Assembly: GCF_037327425.1 (NCBI RefSeq)
Contig: NZ_CP147846.1
Location: 5,208,001 to 5,272,000, forward strand
Length of the DNA stretch: 64,000 nucleotides
From: Rhodococcus sovatensis
GTDB lineage: Bacteria; Actinomycetota; Actinomycetes; Mycobacteriales; Mycobacteriaceae
Direction of reading: 5' to 3'
Shown here: one piece after another, positions 1 through 7,265 of the stretch
Layout: each line of letters starts with the position of its first letter
How positions within the stretch are numbered: the first letter of the stretch is position 1
Program-made: the position numbers and the translations under genes
The notes under the pieces: model-generated
Databases searched by the model: none
What the model saw: only the letters and a program-made list of their open reading frames with translations
What the model was told of the DNA's origin: nothing

Positions 1-1362
1 GAACTCGGGCAGTTCATCGATCTCTCTGGCGACTCCGGGTTCTTCACCGTCGACAGTGGGTGGAACTTCGGCGAAGGCAAGGACTGGCAGTACTCGACCC
101 GCGGCACAGCGAAGAAGCTGAGTGTCGGGTGGCGAATCGCTTGGGAACCAGACGTTCTCGCACCGGATCTACCGCCGGGTGGAAGCGTGCGGTACGTACG
201 TACCGATGCTGCGCCCCCGTTGGTGTTCGACTCGGCGCAGAACGTGCTGATGAACGAGCGAACGATCAACGCGATCCTTCTCGATCCAGCCCAGATGCCG
301 GACCCGGCGGCGTCTGCGGCACAGCTCGCCGACGTCATCGATGTCGTCGCACCGCTGATCACCGCGGACACGCTGCTCTCAGACCTCGCGGCATCTCCGA
401 ATAGTTCGATCCTCGCTGTCAACCTGCGCGACGACGATTTCGCCGTCCTCGAGGATGACCTGCGGGCCATTCCGGGTGTGGTCGTCGCCCAGACCCCGAA
501 GTTGATCGCCGGCGACCGGCGAATTACGTCCCCGCTGCTCGATTCACTTCGAAATGCGTGGCAGCAGAATCGTGATGCCACCGCGGGATGGGCCGTGGAC
601 GTAATCGGACCCGACGGATCGTTGACGCGTCAGGCGGGTTTCCAGGGCCCGGGTGGTCCCGACTTGCACGCGACACTCGATCCTCGAATCCAGCTCGCCG
701 CAGAAGAGGCCGTCGTCAGCGTCGGTACACCTGCTTCGATCGTGGCAATTGTCCCGTCGACCGGCGCGATCGTCGCCGCAGCGCAGAACAGCTACGCCAA
801 CGAGCAAGGTCAGATCGCATTCTCGGGAATGTATCCGGCAGGATCGGCATCCGATCTGCTCACTGTCGACGGCATCGACGCCACAGCGCTCGGTATCGGC
901 GTGAACTACTCGATGCCGGGACTCGACGCGTTCACTGGACAACTCCCATCCGGAAGCGCTGCGATCGAACGGTTCCGCACGGTCGGACACGAGACGACTG
1001 AGGCAGTCGTGACACCGTTCGGACTAGCACAGATGGGCGCAGCGGTGTCACGAGGCAGCGCTCCGCTTCCATCGATCGTCGTAGGACAGACAGCGGTGGC
1101 CGACACGGAGGCGTCGTCGATCCCCCCGGACGCGTTGGCGAAGTTACGCGAAATGTTCCAGAGCTCGGCGCACGACGAGGGCCTCGACGCCTACGACGGT
1201 CTCACCGGGTTCGCCGGCAACAGCGGCGACGACCGCTGGTTCATCGCCAACAGAGGTGACCTGGCCTTCGCCGTCTACATCGAAGACGCCGACGGAACAG
1301 ACCAGGCCGTGAAGATGAGCACCCGGCTACTCCGCGAAATGGACTCCGGCGCCGCCGAATAA
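1..1362 (+). CDS. Penicillin-binding-protein-like protein, degenerate transpeptidase domain (5' end outside window)
   Basis: The reading frame is open from base 1 to the TAA ending at 1362, so the N-terminus lies upstream. The order, an NTF2-like/dimerisation part followed by a transpeptidase fold, fits actinobacterial lipoprotein PBPs of the Rv2864c type. The C-terminal half keeps family landmarks such as LDPRIQLAAEEAV and EAVVTPFGLAQMGAAVSRG. The three catalytic motifs are not recognisable. Where PGSxxK is expected there is YPAGSASD, without the lysine. Only about 20 residues separate that point from the GIGVNYSMPG segment, leaving no room for the usual SxN block. The KTG region reads GFAGNSGDDRWF. 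The fold call is good; catalytic activity is doubtful. A methionine aminopeptidase gene lies 3.5 kb away, as in mycobacteria. Confidence 0.75.
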   Translation, partial: ELGQFIDLSGDSGFFTVDSGWNFGEGKDWQYSTRGTAKKLSVGWRIAWEPDVLAPDLPPGGSVRYVRTDAAPPLVFDSAQNVLMNERTINAILLDPAQMPDPAASAAQLADVIDVVAPLITADTLLSDLAASPNSSILAVNLRDDDFAVLEDDLRAIPGVVVAQTPKLIAGDRRITSPLLDSLRNAWQQNRDATAGWAVDVIGPDGSLTRQAGFQGPGGPDLHATLDPRIQLAAEEAVVSVGTPASIVAIVPSTGAIVAAAQNSYANEQGQIAFSGMYPAGSASDLLTVDGIDATALGIGVNYSMPGLDAFTGQLPSGSAAIERFRTVGHETTEAVVTPFGLAQMGAAVSRGSAPLPSIVVGQTAVADTEASSIPPDALAKLREMFQSSAHDEGLDAYDGLTGFAGNSGDDRWFIANRGDLAFAVYIEDADGTDQAVKMSTRLLREMDSGAAE

Positions 1363-1389
1363 CCACCGGCCACCGCTCGCGGCCTATCT

Positions 1390-1512
1390 GGGTCACTCCG
1401 CAGGCTGCGCTCCTGCCCCCGCGGGTCACTCCGCAGGCTGCGCTCCTGCCCCCGCGGGTCACTCCGCAGGCTGCGCTCCTGCCCCCGCGGGTCACTCCGC
1501 AGGCTGCGCTCC
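1390..1512. repeat. 33-bp tandem repeat, 3.7 copies
   Basis: Copies begin at 1390, 1423, 1456 and 1489, the last one partial. The core is GGGTCACTCCGCAGGCTGCG followed by a C-rich tail. The three full copies look identical. The array fills the gap between the PBP-like gene and the TauE-type gene and runs to 9 bp before the latter's TTG start. It shares the CACTCCGCAGGCT core with the array at 7061-7265. Confidence 0.9.
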
Positions 1513-1520
1513 CGGTAGCT

Positions 1521-2267
1521 TTGTTCTCTGTGACCCTGCTCGAATTCGGACTCCTCGTCGTCGCCGGTTATTTCGCCGGTCTCGTCGGGTTCGTCACCGG
1601 TCTCGCATCGCTGGTGTCCTATCCGGCTTTGCTCGTCGCAGGCGTACCGCCGGTCGCGGCAAATGTCACGAACACGGTTGCGCTTGTGGCGGCGGGCGTC
1701 GGGGCAACGACCAAAGCGTCGAGCGAAATCGCCAGGGGCGGAAAACAGCTGATCCGATTCGCGATCGTCTCGGCCTTCGGTGGTCTTGCTGGTGCGATTC
1801 TGCTGTTGGTCGCGCCGGAAGGTTCTTTCGAGGCGGTCGTCCCCTACCTCGTCGCTTTCGCGGCCGTCGCTCTACTGCTGCAACCACGCATCCGAAATCT
1901 GGCCGGCGACAAAGAATTCCCGACGCTGTATCCGATCTCGCTGTTCCTCGTCGCCATCTACGGAGGTTACTTCGGGGCAGGAGCCGGCGTGATTTTCCTT
2001 GCACTGGGGCTGATCTGCACCTCGGACTCCATCTGGCGCGTCAGCATCCTCAAGAGTTTCTTCCTCGGCATTGCCAACGCCGTCGCGGCGATCATCTTCG
2101 CGTTTTCGGGCGACGTGAACTGGCTTGCGGCACTGGCTCTCGCGATCGGAGCCTTCGCGGGCGGCTACTGCGGGCCGCCCGTGGTGAAGGTCATTCCCCC
2201 GAAGGTGCTGCGTACCGCCGTCGGGATCCTCGGTCTCGGGTTGGCCGCCTGGTTGATGTGGAAATAG
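1521..2267 (+). CDS. TauE/SafE-family (TSUP) membrane permease
   Basis: A hydrophobic protein of 248 residues with about eight membrane segments. It has the TSUP layout: an N-terminal GLVGFVTGLASLVSYPALL segment with the conserved glycine/proline pattern, a middle break, and a repeated half beginning near YGGYFGAGAGVIFLALG. The family exports or imports sulfite, sulfoacetate or other small organosulfur anions; the substrate cannot be told here. The TTG at 1521 gives the longest form. A GTG at 1530 is an equally plausible start because the upstream repeat array leaves little room for a ribosome-binding site. The gene converges on the POT transporter with only a few bases between. Confidence 0.85.
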   Translation: MFSVTLLEFGLLVVAGYFAGLVGFVTGLASLVSYPALLVAGVPPVAANVTNTVALVAAGVGATTKASSEIARGGKQLIRFAIVSAFGGLAGAILLLVAPEGSFEAVVPYLVAFAAVALLLQPRIRNLAGDKEFPTLYPISLFLVAIYGGYFGAGAGVIFLALGLICTSDSIWRVSILKSFFLGIANAVAAIIFAFSGDVNWLAALALAIGAFAGGYCGPPVVKVIPPKVLRTAVGILGLGLAAWLMWK

Positions 2268-2273
2268 GCGCCC

Positions 2274-3722
2274 TCATCGGACTCCGCTCATCATCTTCTT
2301 GATCCACGGTGTCACGGCCAGCAGCAGGACAGCGACGGCAATCGATGCTCCGCCGACACTGTAGAAGAACGGATCGGGGTTATCCTCGTCGTAGTAGCCG
2401 GCCAGGGTGCCCGCCATTGCCGAGCCCAACGCGACGGACAGGAAGAACAATGCCACCATCTGAGTGTGGAAGTTCTCCGGAGCAAGCTTGGTCGAGAGGG
2501 ATAGGCCGACCGGCGACAGGAACAGTTCGGCCAACGTGAACATCAGCAGGATGCCGACGAGGGCGAGCAACGGCATGCTGCTTCCGGCGAGGGAGGGCAC
2601 GAAGGCCAGGAACGCCAGACCCATGATGAACACACCCGCTGCGAATTTCAGCGGAGTCGACGGTTGCCGGTCTCCGAGCTTTGTCCACACCGCCGCGAAC
2701 ACACCGGCAAAAATGATGATGAAGATCGGATTGATGGACTGCACCCAGTTCGGTGGAAAGTCCCAGCCGAACAGGTTGCGGTCCAGGCTGCTGTTCGCGA
2801 TGAGTGGGACCGTGGTGAATTGCTGTTGATAGAGGGACCAGAAAGCTGCGCTGGCGATGAACATCGGAATGAACGAGATGACCCGTCTACGCTCGATCTG
2901 CGTGATGCGCTTGCTGGACAATATGAGCGCGAAGTAGCCGACAGCGGCGACGACAGTGACGCCGACGACGATGTCGGACATGTTCGACGCCGTGATGGCG
3001 CCGAATACGGACAGCAATGCGATGACGACGATTGCAACGACGGCGATACCGCCCCACCGGAGGCGCTCGCTCGCAGGCAACGGATTCGATGGAACCGCTC
3101 CGATGCCGTGTAGGTGCTTTCGGCCGATCGTGTACTGGATGAGTCCGAGAGCCATTCCCACCGCGGCAATTCCGAAACCGGCATGGAATCCGGCTGTGTC
3201 CCAGGCCAACCCGGTGAGCAACGGTCCGATGAAGGCGCCGAGGTTGATTCCCATGTAGAAGATGGAGAACCCCGCGTCGCGGCGATTGTCTTTCTCGTCG
3301 TAGAGATCGCCGACGAGTGACGTCGCGTTTGCCTTGAGCCCGCCGCTGCCGAATGCGACGAGAACCAATCCGACTCCGACACCGAGGAATCCGGGCAAAA
3401 CGGCCAGGGCGATATGGCCGAACATGATCATCACAGCGCTGTAGAACAGCGTGCGCTCGGATCCGAGAAGCCGGTCGGCGATCCATGCGCCGAGGATTGT
3501 GGAGAGGTAGACCGTGCCGCCGTAGGCGCCGACGATGGACGTCGCCGAGGCCTCGGAGATACCGAGTCCGCCGTCTGCGGTCGAGTAGTAGAGGTAGTAG
3601 ATGAGGATGCCTTGCATCCCGTAGAACGAGAATCGTTCCCACATCTCTACGCCGAAGAGGTTTGCCAGCGCGAACGGCTGCCCGAAGAACGCGGTGTCCT
3701 GCTTGCTCTGCACGTCGGTCAT
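2274..3722 (-). CDS. POT-family proton-dependent oligopeptide transporter
   Basis: 482 residues with about 14 membrane segments. The POT hallmark is visible near the N-terminus as EMWERFSFYGMQ (the ExxERFxYY helix-1 motif used for proton coupling), followed by the helix-2/3 motif GAWIADRLLGSERT. The family imports di- and tripeptides with protons across the cytoplasmic membrane. The start MTDVQSKQDTAFFGQP is typical of bacterial DtpT-type members. The DUF3054 gene lies 45 bp upstream on the same strand, so the two may be co-transcribed. Confidence 0.92.
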   Translation of the reverse strand: MTDVQSKQDTAFFGQPFALANLFGVEMWERFSFYGMQGILIYYLYYSTADGGLGISEASATSIVGAYGGTVYLSTILGAWIADRLLGSERTLFYSAVMIMFGHIALAVLPGFLGVGVGLVLVAFGSGGLKANATSLVGDLYDEKDNRRDAGFSIFYMGINLGAFIGPLLTGLAWDTAGFHAGFGIAAVGMALGLIQYTIGRKHLHGIGAVPSNPLPASERLRWGGIAVVAIVVIALLSVFGAITASNMSDIVVGVTVVAAVGYFALILSSKRITQIERRRVISFIPMFIASAAFWSLYQQQFTTVPLIANSSLDRNLFGWDFPPNWVQSINPIFIIIFAGVFAAVWTKLGDRQPSTPLKFAAGVFIMGLAFLAFVPSLAGSSMPLLALVGILLMFTLAELFLSPVGLSLSTKLAPENFHTQMVALFFLSVALGSAMAGTLAGYYDEDNPDPFFYSVGGASIAVAVLLLAVTPWIKKMMSGVR

Positions 3723-3767
3723 GAGTGAACTGTCCCAGACTTACGCGGCGAAATGGCGCAGATCAGC

Positions 3768-4145
3768 TCAGTTTTTCGGGGCAGGTAACAATTTTGCCAG
3801 CCCTCGCCAGCCCAACAAGAACACAGCCAGAACAGTCGACGCGACAATGATGAAGCTGACGGCCGTTCCTTGCCCGCTGACCACGCGCAAGAGCATCCCG
3901 GCGACGACCGTGCATACCCACACGAGCACGCCCGTCGGGATGATCAGGTAGGCGTCGAACTTGTCCCGGTACAGCACCCACGTCGCGACCCAGCCGACTA
4001 GTGCGCCGATGATGAACGGCCATGCAGTGGTGGCGAGTCCGGCGACGGCGTTTGCCTCGTCATGGCTTCGGCGGCCGATGGCGCAGAAGATCACGACGAA
4101 CAGTAGATCGATGACGGCGGCGATGACGGGTCTGCGGCTGCTCAC
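3768..4145 (-). CDS. DUF3054 family membrane protein
   Basis: A small hydrophobic protein of 125 residues with four membrane helices and a positively charged N-terminus (VSSRRPVIAAVIDLLFVVIF). The pattern IGRRSHDE after helix 1 and the hydrophobic run AWPFIIGALVGW match DUF3054 proteins of actinobacteria, whose function is unknown. I chose the GTG at 4145, which gives the usual DUF3054 N-terminus. A longer frame reaches 4214 but runs into the hairpin at 4174-4216. It sits directly upstream of the POT transporter on the same strand. Confidence 0.75.
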   Translation of the reverse strand: MSSRRPVIAAVIDLLFVVIFCAIGRRSHDEANAVAGLATTAWPFIIGALVGWVATWVLYRDKFDAYLIIPTGVLVWVCTVVAGMLLRVVSGQGTAVSFIIVASTVLAVFLLGWRGLAKLLPAPKN

Positions 4146-4173
4146 CGGCCCTACTCTAGTTCCCGGACGATAT

Positions 4174-4216
4174 GAATGTGCCGCCGCGTCAATCGAACTG
4201 ACGCGGCGGCACATTC
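4174..4216. terminator. Perfect 18-bp hairpin, likely terminator of the YceI gene
   Basis: GAATGTGCCGCCGCGTCA (4174-4191) is exactly complementary to 4199-4216, with a 7-base loop. It lies just past the stop codon of the minus-strand YceI gene. No U-tract follows, as is common for actinobacterial terminators. Confidence 0.75.
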
Positions 4217-4231
4217 ACGTGGGAAGGCTGA

Positions 4232-4783
4232 TCAGGAAGCGAATCCGGCTTCGATCTCGAGCGTCAAGGCGATCTTGTCACCGACGACTGCGCCGCCGCC
4301 TTCGAGGGGCATGTCGATGCTGATGCCGAAGTCGCGACGGTTGATCGTGGTGCTGGCCTCGAACCCTGCAACCGGGCCTGCACCCATGCCTGGGTTCACG
4401 CCGTTGAACTCGAGCTTCAGGTCGATGGACTTGGTGACGCCGTGGAGGGTGAAGTCACCGGTCACAACGAAGTCGCTTCCGTCGGCCTTGACCGAGGTGG
4501 AGGTGAACGTTGCGGTCGGGAACTTCTCGACCTCGAAGAAGTCTGCAGTCTTGAGGTGGCCGTCGCGCTGCTCGTTGTCGGTGGTGATGGAGGTGACGTC
4601 GATTTCGGCGTTGACCGACGGGGTGCCGTCCTCGGCGACCGTGATGGTGCCGGTGAATGCCTGGAAGCGTCCGCGGACCTTGCTGACCATGAGGTGGCGC
4701 ACGGAGAAACCGACGGTCGAGTGAGAAGGGTCGATGTTCCAGGTTCCTGCGGAGAGTTCGGGCAATGCGATAGCGGTGGTCAT
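4232..4783 (-). CDS. YceI family protein (lipocalin-like, polyisoprenoid-binding)
   Basis: 183 residues with the complete YceI pattern. It starts with GTWNIDPSHSTVGFSVRHLMVSKVRGRF, then repeated beta strands (TSITTDNEQRDGHLKTADFF), then FTLHGVTKSIDLKLEFNG and a C-terminal RRDFGISIDMPLEGG segment. YceI domains form a lipocalin-like barrel that binds long isoprenoid or fatty chains. No signal peptide is seen, so a cytoplasmic location is likely. It is divergent from map. A TTGAA-GG-TTCAA palindrome lies 16 bp before its start. Confidence 0.93.
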   Translation of the reverse strand: MTTAIALPELSAGTWNIDPSHSTVGFSVRHLMVSKVRGRFQAFTGTITVAEDGTPSVNAEIDVTSITTDNEQRDGHLKTADFFEVEKFPTATFTSTSVKADGSDFVVTGDFTLHGVTKSIDLKLEFNGVNPGMGAGPVAGFEASTTINRRDFGISIDMPLEGGGAVVGDKIALTLEIEAGFAS

Positions 4784-4799
4784 GGCAACTCCTGATTGG

Positions 4800-4811
4800 T
4801 TGAAGGTTCAA
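4800..4811. promoter_or_regulatory. Palindrome TTGAAGGTTCAA upstream of the YceI gene
   Basis: A perfect 12-bp inverted repeat (TTGAA, GG spacer, TTCAA) lies between the divergent YceI and map starts. The same gap also holds CGGACC-GA-GGTCCG and two direct copies of CGGTATAGTT. The palindrome could be an operator, but no regulator gene is adjacent. Confidence 0.35.
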
Positions 4812-4907
4812 TCTGTATTGTACATAAACGGACCGAGGTCCGCATCTATTCCGTGTCGTCGGTATAGTTCGGCCGGTATAGTTATTCGACTGTTTCGGAG
4901 GCGTCGC

Positions 4908-5678
4908 ATGATCGAGATTCTGAATTCCGCCCAGCTTGCCCAGGCGAAGGAGTCAGGAGCTCTCGTCGGCGGCATCCTCCAGTCGATGAAGGAGCGGACG
5001 GAAGTCGGCACCAATCTGCTCGACATCGACCGGTGGACCAAGGAAATGATCGTCGCGGCTGGAGCGACATCCTGCTACGTCGACTACGCGCCGTCGTTCG
5101 GGCGTGGTCCCTTCGGGCACTACATCTGCACCGGTGTCAACGACGCCGTGCTCCACGGGCTACCGCGCGACTACGAGCTCGCCGACGGGGACCTGCTGTC
5201 GCTCGACCTCGCCGTTGTCCTCGGAGGTGTCGCTGCGGACTCCGCGATCTCCTTCATCGTCGGCGAGAACAAGCCGGCGGAGAGCGTCGCACTCATCGAC
5301 GCGACCGAACGTGCCTTGGCGGCGGGAATAGCGGCCGCCGGACCTGGGGCTCGCATGGGCGACATCTCCCATGCCATCGGCTCCGTCCTGAGCGCGGCGG
5401 GTTATCCGATCAACACCGAGTTCGGCGGCCACGGTATCGGGTCGACGATGCACCAGGACCCGCATGTATCGAACACCGGCCGGGCGGGCCGCGGATACAC
5501 ACTGCGTCCCGGCCTGATGCTCGCCCTGGAACCGTGGGTGATGGCCGACACCGCCGAACTCGTCACCGACGACGACGGCTGGACCCTCCGAAGCTCTACG
5601 GGCTGCCGGACCGCGCACAGCGAGCACACCGTCGCCATCACCGATCACGGGGCCGAGATCATGACTCTGGCTAAGTAG
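4908..5678 (+). CDS. map: Type I methionine aminopeptidase
   Basis: Removes the initiator methionine from nascent proteins in the cytoplasm, using two metal ions. All five metal ligands and the substrate-facing histidine can be placed: His in VLHGLP, Asp in LSLDLAV, Asp in VAADSAI, His in GGHGIGSTMHQDPHV, Glu in MLALEPWV and Glu in AHSEHTVAI. The length of 256 residues suits a type I enzyme without an N-terminal zinc extension. The ATG at 4908 has GGAGG six bases upstream, which settles the start against a longer open frame. Its closeness to a PBP-like gene recalls mapB near pbp-lipo in mycobacteria. Confidence 0.93.
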   Translation: MIEILNSAQLAQAKESGALVGGILQSMKERTEVGTNLLDIDRWTKEMIVAAGATSCYVDYAPSFGRGPFGHYICTGVNDAVLHGLPRDYELADGDLLSLDLAVVLGGVAADSAISFIVGENKPAESVALIDATERALAAGIAAAGPGARMGDISHAIGSVLSAAGYPINTEFGGHGIGSTMHQDPHVSNTGRAGRGYTLRPGLMLALEPWVMADTAELVTDDDGWTLRSSTGCRTAHSEHTVAITDHGAEIMTLAK

Positions 5679-5694
5679 CCGGTCCCGGTTATGG

Positions 5695-5814
5695 GACCGA
5701 ACGACTGATTCGGTCTCCGGCTGGGAGCGAACGACTCATTGGGTCACTCAGAGTGACCGAACGACTGATTCGGTCTCCGGCTGGGAGCGAACGACTCATT
5801 CGGTCACTCCAAGG
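5695..5814. repeat. 60-bp tandem repeat, two copies, with internal hairpin
   Basis: Two 60-bp copies start at about 5696 and 5756 and differ at few positions. Each holds the perfect stem GACCGAA-CGACTGA-TTCGGTC and a second, looser half ending in GGTCACTC. They lie between the convergent map and flippase-like genes and may act as terminators. The same GACCGAA-N7-TTCGGTC core recurs at 46112-46350. Confidence 0.88.
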
Positions 5815-5844
5815 GTGTGCACACACCGAAGCACCGACCGCTGA

Positions 5845-7038
5845 TCACGCCGGCTCGGGATCCGTCTTGTCGATTCCCGGATTCTGCGGCTCGCGGTGAG
5901 TGCTGCCGTCCCCGCCGAACTCGGCGTCCGTACGAGCGTTCTTCGCCTCACGCTGCAGCTCTTTCGTTTCGCGCTGCTCGAAGGCTATGTCGTATTCGAG
6001 GTCCTCATGCCGGTGGTTTCTGAACAGGACGAGGAAGACGATCCAGCCGACGATTGCGACGAGGATGAAGCTGACGGCCCGGTAGACGAATGCGGCTGCG
6101 ACGGCCTGGGATGCACTGATCGACGCTGCGCTGGTGAGGAGTGCAATGAGAGTGGCGTCGACGACCACGAGTCCGCCCGGCGCCAGGGGGACCGAACCGA
6201 CGGCTTTGGCTGCGGCGAAGGCGAACAACAGGCCGGACAACCGTGGTTCGGCACCGACGGCGAGACACGCGACTCCGAGGCACGCTACGTCGGCGAGTCG
6301 GTGGACGACGGACCAGGACAGTGTGAGCCCCGCGTCTCGCTTACCGAGCTGAACCGACTGAACCTGTTCGATGACCTCGTCGATCCGGCCCTGGCCAGCG
6401 TCGGGTGGCTGGTTCCGAACGTCGTTGACCTTGTGCAGCACCCACCGTGCCACGCTGCGAATCGACTGGGGGTGCTCGGAGACGTACCGCACGGCGAACA
6501 CGATCGCGAGCACTCCCGCGATCGGTAGGACGAGTGTGAATGTATTGACCGACCCGCCGACGAGCAATGCGCCGCCGACACCGAGGACAGCCAAACCGGC
6601 TGCCGCGATGACGCCGGAGATGGCGAGCTGCCACGACGCCACGACCGGGCTCGCACCCCAACGCCTGGTCTCCCGGTATGTGAACGCCGTCGAAAACACC
6701 TGGCCGGCGGGAAGAGTAAGGGACATCGCGGTGCTGCCGTAGATGACCGACAGCGATTTCGACTGCCGAACCCGCACGCCACCGGCCTGGAGCAATTGCT
6801 TCTGAACCCGGCCGAACGCGCTCAAGGACACGGCCTGGGTGACGATGCATACCGCGAGCCAACCCCAGTGGATTTCGGTGAGCGCCTGCCACGACTCGTG
6901 CAAACGCGGCCACAGATAGATTGCCTCGCCTACGAGCAGTGCAATCAGGGCGATCCCGGCAACCCACTTGAGCCAACGGAGGCGGTTCCTCGTGCGAGGA
7001 CCGCCGGCCGCGTGCTCGGATCTCGGTTCGGCCACCAT
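5845..7038 (-). CDS. Flippase-like membrane protein (LPG synthase transmembrane domain, YbhN/UPF0104 family)
   Basis: 397 residues with about eight membrane segments. The family signature begins after the first helix (WQALTEIHWGWLAVCIVTQ), runs through YGSTAMSLTLPAGQVFSTAFTYRETRRWG, and ends with GLLFAFAAAKAVGSVPLAPGGLVVVDATL. This is the membrane domain found in MprF-type lysyl-phosphatidylglycerol synthases, without the aminoacyl-transferase domain. Relatives are thought to move lipids or lipid-linked molecules. The charged tail (about 70 residues rich in E, K and R) is predicted to be disordered. The ATG at 7038 starts at the family N-terminus; the longer frame reads into the repeat array. 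Confidence 0.82.
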   Translation of the reverse strand: MVAEPRSEHAAGGPRTRNRLRWLKWVAGIALIALLVGEAIYLWPRLHESWQALTEIHWGWLAVCIVTQAVSLSAFGRVQKQLLQAGGVRVRQSKSLSVIYGSTAMSLTLPAGQVFSTAFTYRETRRWGASPVVASWQLAISGVIAAAGLAVLGVGGALLVGGSVNTFTLVLPIAGVLAIVFAVRYVSEHPQSIRSVARWVLHKVNDVRNQPPDAGQGRIDEVIEQVQSVQLGKRDAGLTLSWSVVHRLADVACLGVACLAVGAEPRLSGLLFAFAAAKAVGSVPLAPGGLVVVDATLIALLTSAASISASQAVAAAFVYRAVSFILVAIVGWIVFLVLFRNHRHEDLEYDIAFEQRETKELQREAKNARTDAEFGGDGSTHREPQNPGIDKTDPEPA

Positions 7039-7060
7039 GACAGGGTAACCACAACAACCA

Positions 7061-7265
7061 TGCTCACTCCGCAGGCTCCGCTCGAGAACCATGCTCACTC
7101 CGCAGGCTCCGCTCGAGAACCATGCTCAGTCCGCAGGCTCCGCTCGAGAACCATGCTCAGTCCGCAGGCTCCGCTCGAGAACCATGCTCAGTCCGCAGGC
7201 TCCGCTCGAGAACCATGCTCAGTCCGCAGGCTCCGCTCGAGAACCTCGGTCACTCCGCAGGCTCA
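7061..7265. repeat. 31-bp tandem repeat, 6.6 copies
   Basis: Copies start at 7061, 7092, 7123, 7154, 7185, 7216 and 7247, exactly 31 bp apart. The core is TCACTCCGCAGGCTCCGCTC followed by GAGAACCATGC. Four of the copies carry CAGT instead of CACT. The last, divergent copy overlaps the stop codon of the adenylate cyclase gene. The array fills the gap between two minus-strand genes. Confidence 0.92.

Noticed and set aside
1241..1495. Minus-strand frame with repeated RGGRSAACGVT units
   Set aside because: It is the translation of the 33-bp DNA repeat and overlaps the PBP-like gene; no other coding sign.
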